Assembly (NCBI RefSeq): GCF_918797505.1
Contig: NC_092802.1
Location: 11,551,480-11,615,479, forward strand
DNA from: Bemisia tabaci
Taxonomy: Eukaryota; Arthropoda; Insecta; Hemiptera; Aleyrodidae
DNA: 64,000 bases
Direction: 5' to 3'
This document shows positions 38,671 through 49,400 of this stretch, piece after piece. Numbering within the stretch: position 1 is the first letter of the stretch; every line of letters begins with the position of its first letter. A program made the translations under genes and the position numbers. Below the pieces are notes generated by a model. It did no database searches. It worked only from the letters and a program-made list of their open reading frames with translations, and had not been told where the DNA came from.

Positions 38671-41600
38671 CTGAAACATGCAAATTATATTCTACATAAA
38701 GAGATCGGAATAATGGTTACACTGTGTCTTTAAACTTCAAATGCTGTGTGAGGTATCTGCTCATTTAGCCACGCTCCATGCAGCAAAAAGTGTTGCGTTC
38801 TGTCACAGTTTATAGGCGTTATGTTGCTAACTGACACAATAATTAAAAAACAAATAAATACCTACCTAAAAAATGCAATAGTTCCTGTTGCGTTTCGCTA
38901 TGCAACGAGCATTGTTCCAGTTAGCCGCAGCATTGAAATAGTCTTTGCATAAGTTTTTATACTCAAAGGGAATCATTCCCTCTACAATATTATTGTTAAT
39001 TTGGTAAGAGTGCGCTCATATTGAAGGCCTAGCATTGATAGAGAACACATTCCTGTATCTTTTAAAGTTTTAGTGAGTGTTTTCAAGCAAAGTTCTCGAG
39101 AGCGGCTTACGTTTTTCTAATTTAGATCACTCACCCAGCGACTGTAAGTAATATCTCAACTATTAGTATACAGTTCAAGTGCAGAGTCTCTCGTATGTTG
39201 TCTCTTTTTCCTGCACATGGCCCATTCCCTTTTTTTGCCAAGTTACTCATTTTAAAATGATCTATCGGAAGAACAGTGTTCTACGTCAAAGCCGCAGAGC
39301 AAATGCGTGCGCACAGTATTATGATTATAGATTTATCTCTCCTCTGCTAATTCTTTATCTCGGCCTCCCTTTTTCGACTGAAGTATCTAGTTAGAAGGTT
39401 ATAAGTCATCGTGAAAGGAAATTATAGAGACGGAAAAAGTGCTTCAAAAATATTTCGTCTGCGTGAACCCGAAAGAGATACAAATAGTGATACAGAATAC
39501 ATTATATCCATACTTTCTCTCCAGCAGAAGGGGAAGGGGGCAGACACTTCAAAAGCTTCACGTACGTTCTCTGAAAATGCGCAAAAATTCTCCGTTGAAT
39601 GACTACATAATAGTTTCGCTTTGTTTTATTTTATTTTATTTTTACATAGATGCGCTACTCACTTTTTCACCCCAATCTTTTCCAAAGCTGTTTTTCGCAA
39701 TCCAGTACGGGAAGTCGGCTCCACCATACCCTGAAAATGAACAGAAGAAAAAATTTGCACTGTAGGTTGTCGCGGAATTTAAGAAAATGAAGAAAAAAGT
39801 ATAATTACATGCAAAGTATTTTAGACCAACCACAGCATAGGTTTACCACCAATAGACCACTGGATAAGGTACGAATTCCAAATATGTTAGGCCCCTCTTT
39901 GCCATCTTGTTGTTGAGCTGGTGCGCATCTGTTCCATTTGAATGCATTGCCCCTAGAATTCTAGAGGCGGTTTGAAATCAAAAAGCGCTCCCAATGGAGA
40001 TGTTGCACGTGTGAGAAACTAGCGATTTGACTGTTGATTCTTACGGAAAAGTTCGCGAGAAACACGGTGGTCCCACTGGTTTTCTCTGAGATCAACTCCC
40101 AAGCTCAAAAAAAGCTCTCAAGTTGAGGCCAAAATGGAGGGGATATCCCACGCTATCCCGAGAGTCCACCTCTACATCAAGACAAACTCTCCATACAAAG
40201 ATGGGGAGCAAATACATTGACAGGGCTGCAACTTTATTTGGGGACTCTAAAACTGAAAACACGGCAACCCTGCTAATGTATTTGCTCCCTATCATTGCAT
40301 GGAGAGTTTGTTTTGATGTTAGAGGTGGACTCTCAGGATAGCGAAGGATATTCCCTCCAATTTGGGCTCAATTGAGAGCATTTGAGAGTTTTTTTTTGAG
40401 AGCTTGGGAGTTGATTTCAGAGAAAACCAGTGGCATCATCGTGTTCTTTGCGAACTTTTACGTAAGAATCAATAGTCAAATCGCAAATTTCTCACATATG
40501 CAACATCTCCATTGGCTGAGCACTCAGAATGGTGGCGCGAGGGAATTCCTCTCCTTAGTGTTCCTTTGGTCCGATCGTAAAAAAAAAGGGCTCAAGTCGA
40601 AACTGATAGTATGATATAATGAATTCATATTTGAAGGTATGGCAAAGAATCCATTATTGAAGTAAACTTTGATAATCGATCCTTTTCCATAGGATTAAAT
40701 GGTATAGTTCAATATCGATTCATTGCGAAGTGTGTATCATTGATTATCGATATTTTCCCATTTAAAGGTACGGTAAAGGATCGATTATTACGGTGTCTGT
40801 AGCAAACACCCTGATAATCTATTCTTTTCCATGGGTTTAAATTGTGGATTCTGTTCATCGCAAAGCATGCAGGGATACTTACGTTGCATTCCATAGCCGA
40901 CCAGCGTGACAAAACGATTTGGACTCAATGGACACTCGCTAGCATCTATGTTAGAGATTCCACTGACGTAAAACTGAAACATTAAATCCACAAAATATTT
41001 GTAAGTCCCGTCGTTGAGTATTGTTGCTTCAAATTATAGGTGTAACTTTTTTTTATGACTCATGATTTCAAAAACATTATTTTTTTAACATCAGTTTTCT
41101 ATACAACGCGGGTTTACGAAATTTTAATTTGTAGTACCCTGTAAGAGCTCGGAAGGGTCTCATAATTATTTTTTCGATGTGCCGTAAATTTGACCCTTCC
41201 TGGAATCTGGACGTTATCGATCTGGCGTCCGATATATCGTATCGATTCGGTTGTAAATTTAGGAAACTTATTTACTTCAGTCGTAAACAACGATGAGAGC
41301 TTGTCAAATTTACCGAATACAAAAAAAAATCGCAAAATTCCGATAAATAAAAACCAGATTTTTAGAGCCATAAGGGTAGTTGCAGTAGCTAGAATTGTAA
41401 AGGCACTAGCTAGTAATATAGTGAATCCAACCATACATTTATGCTGACTGTGAGGGCACCAGCTAGAGGTATAGTAAATCCAACCACATTAAATGCTGAC
41501 TGCGAGGGTACCTGCTAGAGGTGTCGTTGTTCCAACCACACATTCAGCTGACTTAACCATACCCTGGTAAAAATTGGCGATAAGAGCTGCGTTTCAAAAT

Positions 41601-44600
41601 ACCATAGGAATTCTTATAGCCGGCTAAAGAAGGCTACAGAAAATCATATTGCTGGCTGTAGAATGCGGAGAAAATCATACGGCCGGGCTATACGAAGCAA
41701 TAAAAAATTATGCAGCCGGGCTATAGTTCCTATCGCCGGGCCTTACACTTTATCGCCTGGCTGTTGCTTTTTCGCCATCGGCTATAAAAGGCTATAAGAA
41801 ACTAGGGGCTACGCCCCCTGGCCGCTACGCGGCCCAACCCCCCGAAGGCGCTCCGCGCCATCAATGGGCCGCTTCGCGGCCCTATTTTTACCCTCCTATT
41901 AGTATTAGTTTTATTTTTCCCCTAAAAAAATTCGATATGAGGTATACTTAATAGAATGAAATAATTTTTGGTTTTGATGAATAAAGAAAAAAAAAATTTT
42001 TGAAGTCAAAAGGACGCGTTTTGGAATGACTGCTTGATGAAATATTACAGTAAAACAACGATCTGTTTAAATCGGATAATTATTAAGTATCTCTGGAGGC
42101 GGGGATCGAACCCACACCTTGATCAATGTGGACACTTCCGACGTCGTAGACGACTCGGCCACCGCTCGTCTTGAGGTAATCGGCGGAAATCTTGTGTAGA
42201 TAAGTGTAGAGCTGATGCGCAGGCTACACACCTACTGCGCAACCTCCTCGACCACTGCGCATCCTCCCGCGCATAGCGGTAGCAGTCCCGGAGCACTCTG
42301 TAAATTCACTCACTTTAATAACGTGATTTTAAAAAAACCTGGGTCCTTTTTCCAAAATCTGATTAGAGCGGGCTCATCTAGAGCCTATTACCTGTCGATT
42401 TACGCAAAAATCATGGAAATCGGCCCAGTAGAATGCTCAAACGAACTATGACAAAACACATAAATTTACATTGTTTATATGGGAGAATTCGCAACTTTAC
42501 CACGTAATATAAAAAAACCTGGGCCATATTTTCAAAATCTGAAAAGAGTTGGCTTATCTAGAGACAATTGCCCGTCAATAGCCGCAAAAATCATGAAAAT
42601 CGGCCCGGTAGAACGCTGGAACTAAGCGTCACCAGTTTCGCAAAATTAGGAGGTCTTGGAGCTTATAGTATAGATTGTGTAGAAATTCGTGTGCTTTGGA
42701 AATCATTAAGTTTGATACGGAGCCACCTTAATATTAACAAAACACACGTTATATTTTCCTTCAATACATATTTTTTTCCATCAATTAAAACGAGAATAAT
42801 CCATACAGGATGTGCAAACATTTCAAAATCATGAACTGAATAACGCTGACTCCGCCAGATTAAATATTAGAGCCTAACACAAAGCGGAGCGGCGACGCAC
42901 TGGCGCCTACAAACCTAACAGGGATACTTCACGCATTGCGCAACGCGTGAAGTATCCCTGTTAGGTTTGTAGGCGCCAATGCGCGTTTCGCGCTGGCCGC
43001 CCGCCTGCCGCACCGCAGCGTGCCACGGCGCTTGAAGCAACTATTTCACACCAGAGGTATTGCACAGAATCATACGAAACTGAAGGCGCTCTAATATATT
43101 AGGAATGGTAGGCATCCATCAAAATTACGGAGCTTTCCTCGCAAAATAAATCAAGATACTACGGCCCAAAAAGAGAGCAGTGGTCCAAAAACTCACTAAG
43201 TCCTAGCATCCGTAATTAGTGACGTTTAGCATACACTTTATCGCCTGGCTGTGAGTTGCTTAATCGCCATCGGCTATAAAAGGCTATAAGAAATTGTGAA
43301 GCCGGCTATAGAAGCTATTGGAAATCTTACAGCCGGCCGTAGGTCTATGGTATTTTGGAACACAGATTCTACTGCCAATTTTTACCAGGGTACCTCTGGC
43401 TTGTGCAACTACTCTTATATCTGACACCAAAATCAGTTAGGAGCATAGTTGGGCTTATGATGTTCAGGTGCCACGGAGAGGTAAGGGGGGGGGGGGTGTT
43501 CTCTCTTTGTTTCTGGGAAGAAAGCTCGCATACTTGCATATCCTTGGCGTTGATAACGACAGCAATTGGGCCCTGGTTGTAGACCCAGTTCTTCATGCTT
43601 TCTTCATCTCGGTTGTTGACCTCGATGTAAGCAACCCTGGCGGCAGCGCCATTCTTGAGGGCGCAATCCTTGGTCTTGGGGCTGTAGACGGCCTTCGACT
43701 GGATTCCCTTCATGTTGACTATCTTCGTGAAGGCGTCCCAGTGGTTCCCTCGCGAACATGTCACGGTCGAACAATCGATCAGCTCTGAAACAGCACGATT
43801 TCGTCACGATCCCTGTTAAAATCCATCATTGTGATATCATAAAATAATTCGGCCTAAATGACGAAATATTGATATCATTTTAAGTCGACCGGATATCAAT
43901 TTGATCATTGTGATATCATAAAATCATTCAGCCTAAACGACGAAATATTGATATCATTTTAAGTCAATCGGATATCAATTTGATCGTTGTGATATCATGA
44001 TAATATCGTGTTGAGTAAGCACGCTGCCATGATGACATCATGTTGATTCAAACGACTTCCATTCATAACGTAATTGTTATAATGCCAAAGTTGTGTCGGT
44101 AACGTTTAGCGTACTTTTTTCTTAAAATTTTTAGTTGATTCGTGAGAAATATGAGGCTCAGAAAAACGATGCTAAGTTTTGCTTCTGAAAAAAGCCTGCT
44201 CGGAGGTAAGCTGGCGAGGTCAATAGCCCAAGTAGCACATCTTAATTAATTGGCACAGTCAATCGATCTGCCATTAAAATCTATGTAAAAAGATTGATCA
44301 TGAGAGTATACCTCAACAATCGATTCTTCATCATTGCTTCAAATGGAAAAATATTGATTGTAAATTATTCATGCCTTGCTACCGCGCGAAATCAACTTAT
44401 CTTATCTATTTGTTTTTATAAATAAAATGAGAGGCTAATATTTGGGGCTGATTAAATTGTTACCTATTTTATTTTTATATAGAGGGGCGAAGTGCCTCCT
44501 CATAAGTTACCCTTAAGGAACACTTTTTAAGTATACTGCCGTGCTACGGAAAACCGCAGTATGAACCTTTAGGCGTTGCCAAATTTTTTTCGATAAAATA

Positions 44601-45412
44601 CGAATTCATTGGAGAATTTGTAAATCTGTTTCTCCCAATTTTCAGGGCATTTTTGTATGTGATTAAACCTAAAATATCTGACAATTTCGAGGGAAAATAT
44701 GCATAACTTTCGTGAAAATTACATGTTTTATCCAGGTTTGGCAACTTCAGAATATTTCTCCGGCTTTTTTCCGCGTATCACGGAAGTAAAGGGGTCGATG
44801 AGAGACACCTCTCTTCCCCTTCCAAGAATATTTTTACGATCCCACCCCCAATTTTTCAAATAAGTCTTTATTATTTTTCCTCACAGGGGTTAGTCCGAAC
44901 TGTAAATTGTTTGTCCTCCGCAAAAAAATGTCCCCCGTCCTTTCAAATTACAATTCAGCCACAACTCTAATCACGTGTGTAAGCCGAAGAGGGAAAAAGT
45001 ATCATTTCTACTTACGCTGTTCAGACAATTTAACAAGATTCTTCGTTGCTTTCCAAAGGAAAGTTTCGATGACTGCAACAGTTGCGTATGCAGCACTTGC
45101 AGCGCAGCTACCCTATAACATATTGTACATCGCAATTAGAGTTGAAGCATGCCAACTCACAGACTCATTTCTTGCATTTCTCAGATAGCTACAAAAAATT
45201 CTACATTTTTCTTGCCTTTATTAAATTTTTTTAGGTGAGGTTCATACATTGTATCTTTGGATTATTGTGGTCAGAGTCCGACTTAAAAATGTCGATGCCG
45301 AAGTCGATATATTTTTTGCGCGAATCACTTAGGAAGAAAATGGACATGTGCCTTTTGGATCCTGACTTTTTAACCTTCATGAATTCCTTGACGATGTATC
45401 CTCTTGTGATCC

Positions 45413-45466
<54 letters not shown>

Positions 45467-46408
45467 TAAAATGAGGCATATTTTGACATTTCCATCGAAG
45501 ACCTTTTAGTAAAATATTTTCTTTTAGTATCTGACAATTTTTAAATTTTGGAGAAAGGTTTTCCCCCAAGCCTCCAAAATTTAATATATGCCAATTTTTA
45601 TTCTTTGGATGCGGCAAATGCCGCACTAAAATCCATTAAAACTGCCACATTTGAACGAATACTTATTTTCTATGCAACTATCTCAACATCGTCAGAAAAT
45701 TCCACTGTGCCCTCTTGTCCACTCATACTTCTGTTAATTTTAAGTTTGTGCGGGCCATGCTCGTGCTTAAGGTCCTGCATGAACAGTTGCGATGGTGAGG
45801 CGGTGAGCGTCGCGTCGCGTCGCGCGTCGCTGTGACCGTAAGATCTCTGACAAAACGCCTTCATTTTGTCTGTATGCAACACTGTATGAAAGCATGTGTG
45901 GTGATGAAATAGGTGTATTCAGGTTCGGGACACCATAGAAAAAGAATTCTACGAAAAGAGTCGGTACTTTAACTGACGGCCAGAGTGGGCGCTATCCAGT
46001 TTCTTTTGGGTTCATTCTCAATGGAATTGAGGTTTTACCTCAGTTTCTTTCAATGAGTTGGAACTACACGCGTTTCATTTTCCTGTCATATTGTTAGCCA
46101 AAGTGCAAAATCGCGTATCTCCGTTGCGACGTCAGACACCTCCTTTAACTTTAACTTTTAACTTTTTATTGTCTTTGAAAAACTAGTCAACATCAGACTT
46201 TCTTGATTTTTCTTCTCTTTCAACAGAATATTCGTAAAGATTTCAAGTAATAAAGTCGTTCTCTTTCCCATCGAAATAAATTAAATTCGAGTAGAAATTT
46301 TGATTTATTGCAATTAAGATACGTGGTTTTGCACTTTAGCATGTGCCTTTTGGATCCTGACTTTTTTAACCTTCATGAATTCTTTGACGATGTATCCTCT
46401 TGTGATCC

Positions 46409-46470
<62 letters not shown>

Positions 46471-49400
46471 TAAAATGAGGCATATTTTGACATTTCCATC
46501 GAAGACCTTTTAGTAAAATATTTTCTTTCAGTACCTGACAATTTTTAAATTTTGGAGAAAGGTTTTCCCTTAAGCCTCCAAACTTTAATATATGCCAATT
46601 TTTATTCTTTGGATGCGGCAAATGCCGCACTAAAATCCATTAAAACTGGCACATTTAAACGAAAACTTATTTTCTATGCAACTATCTCAACATCGTCGGA
46701 AAATTCCACTGTGCCCTCTTGTCCACTCATACTTCTGTTAATTTTAAGTTTGTGCGGGCCATGCTCGTGCTTAAGGTCCTGCATGAACAGTTGCAATGGT
46801 GAGGCGGTGAGTGTCGCGTCGCGTCGCTGTGGCCGTAAGATCTTTAAAACGCCTTCATTTTGCCTGTATGCAACACTGTATGAAAGCATGTGTGGTAATG
46901 AAATAAGTGTATTCAGGTTCGGGACACCATAGAAGAAGAATTCTACGAAAAGAGTCGGTACTTTAAACTGACGGCCAGAGTGGACGCTATCCAGTTCTTT
47001 TTGGGTTCACCCTCAATGGAATGGAGATGTTGCATGTGTGAGGGATTTGCGATTTGACCATTAATTCTTATGTAAAAGTTCGCGAGAAACACGATGGTGC
47101 CACTGGTTTTCTTTGAAATCATCTCCCAAGCTCAAAAAAAGCTCTCAAAGTGAGGCCAAAATGGAGGAGATATCCCACGCTATCCTGAGAGTCCACCTCT
47201 ACATCAAAACAAACTCTCCATGCAAATATAGGGAGCAAATATATTAGCAGGATTGCCGTGTTTTCAGCTTTAGAGTCCCCAAATAAAGTGGCAATCCTGC
47301 TAATATATTTGCTCCCTATATTTGCATGGAGAGTTTATTTTGATGTAGAGGTGGACTCTCAGGGTAGGGCGGGATATCCCCTCCATTTTGGCCTCAACTT
47401 GAGAGCTTTTTTTGAGCTTGGGAGTTGATTTCAGAGAAAACCAGTGGCACCATCGTGTTTCTCGCGAACTTTTACGTAAGAGTGAATGGTCAAATCGCAA
47501 AACCCTCACACATGCAACACCTCCATTGAGGGTTTGCCTCAGTTTCTTTCAATGAGTTGGGACTACACGCGTTTCATATCCCTGTGATATTGATGGCCAA
47601 AGTGGAAAACTGCGTATCTCCGTCGCGACGTCGCACACCTCCTTTAACTTTAACTTTATTTTGCCTTTAAAACACTATTCAACATCAGACTTCCTTGATT
47701 TTTCTGCTATTTCAGCAGAATATTCTGTATAGACTTCAAGTGATAAAGTCGTCCTCTTTCTCATCGAAAAAAATTAAATACGAGTAGAAATTTTGACTTA
47801 TTGCAATGGACCACTAGACAAGGTACGAATTTCAGCCCCCTGATTCCAATCAAAAGTTCACGTAAAACACGACGCGCACAACAAAAATCACCGAAATTAA
47901 CTCCTTACGAAGATATTTAATAAATCTTGATGCATGAATGCAAACCACCCGCTCATGAAAACTCAATGCTCTACATGATTCACATCGCGCGCTGAACGTT
48001 ATCATAACAGTCTCTGCGATATAAAAATCTGGCAACCTCAATCTTGACGCTTCGGCTCAGCTATAGCAAATTGCTTGTAGTTTGAACAGCACATGGTGGG
48101 AAATGAACATTGCTCGATTGAGAGGCTTGCTGAAACCGTTTTAGTGCGGGATTTGACTCATGTAGAGCTTTGAGTTTCTTGTGAGCGGGCAGTTCAAATT
48201 CCTCGTATCCAATGTGAAATAAAAATGTTAAGATCCTCGTTAAGAGTTTGTTTCAGTAATTTTCGTTGCGCGAATCGTGTTCTACGTGAAATTCTGGTTA
48301 AGAATCATGTATCAGAATGCTCGAATTCGTACCTTGTTTAGTGGTCCATTAAGATACGTGGTTTAGCCATCGATATACTTCCGAACAATTTTTCACGAGT
48401 TCGTTTAAGTCATCGTTTGAGTTTTTACCGAAACCACTAAAATCACTTAATTCATACGCTGTAAGAGTTTGATTGTCTGTGTATTCGAATTACCTCGTCC
48501 TGGATTTCTGTGACAGCACCCTTCGATTCCCAGTTGAAGTCAGTTTCGGCATCAGCCCAGTCGCTCAGGGTGTTCGTGTTGGGAAGGTGCGACATGTCTC
48601 CCACATTGTGCGTTGCATGTTTCTTCAGAAACTCGTCACCTATCAAAATGCAAATCTGAAGTAAAACATCTGGGTGATTCTAGAGGGTACCTGCATAGGT
48701 GGAGTGCGCACATGTCGGTAATTTTGAGGTTGGGCCATGAAACTTTTAGGGCCTAAACCGGCTGCCAACTCACGAGTTCAAATTATTCAGAGTGATATAT
48801 ACAAACCTTTGAGGTTCTAAGGGTGGTTCCATTTTACTTAATTTACAAATCGGAAAATCGACAGTTCTAAACAAAACTAAAAATTAAGTAAAATCTAAAA
48901 AAAATTGAACCTAACAAAATCCCGAAATCGACGGTTCTAAACAATACTATTCATTCTTCTGCAGAAGGGTGGGGTGGGGTTGGGGTGGAGTGCCCCACTG
49001 AAAAAAAACTCGGTGTATTTACTAAGAAAAGGGTAAAATTACCAAGAATTCAGGGTTCTATTTGATCCCAGTTTTTTCTTGGTAAAATTACCATTTATGG
49101 AATTGGTAATTTTACCAAGAAATCTCGGTAAAATTATTGAACTTTCTCGGTAATTTTACTGGACCTTCGTAAAAACGCCAATATTTTTTATCGACTGCGT
49201 GGTAGAATTACCGAGATAAAATGGCAAAGTTACCGGGAATTGATTACCAATAAAAGTGGTTTTCTTACCTGAAAAAAACAGTAAAAATACCGGTTTTTAG
49301 GTAAGCTTATCAGTCTGTCTTGGTAAAATTACCAATAATTGGTAAAAAAAGTGAGATGGTAAAGGTACCAACGTACCTTGGTTGAAGACGCCGAGAATTT

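Larger units (their letters stand above)
41562..43390. mobile_element. 1.8-kb non-autonomous element with TA flanks
   Basis: Ends CCCTGGTAAAAATTGGC and complement, flanked by TA on both sides (41560-41561, 43391-43392). A second inner repeat, CCATAGG...CCTATGG-type, lies within the terminal repeats. Cargo includes a tRNA-derived SINE head, GC-rich hairpins and the 70-bp satellite unit. It lies in pseudo-protease intron 5. Confidence 0.82.
45345..48358. repeat. 1-kb tandem duplication with two later MITE insertions
   Basis: Copy 1 (45345-46338) and copy 2 (46339-48358) share GTGCCTTTTGGATCCTGAC, a poly-T run, GATGCGGCAAATGCCGCAC and the flanks up to AAGATACGTGG. Copy 2 is longer only because it contains a family E MITE (47023-47524) and a family B MITE (47808-48347). 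It lies in pseudo-protease intron 3. Confidence 0.88.

Noticed and set aside
42094..42170. Functional tRNA-Ser gene
   Set aside because: A and B boxes are good, but no proper anticodon stem-loop or acceptor stem can be formed.
45231..46630. Lys-rich open frames on the minus strand
   Set aside because: They come from the poly-T runs at 45416-45465 and 46412-46469.
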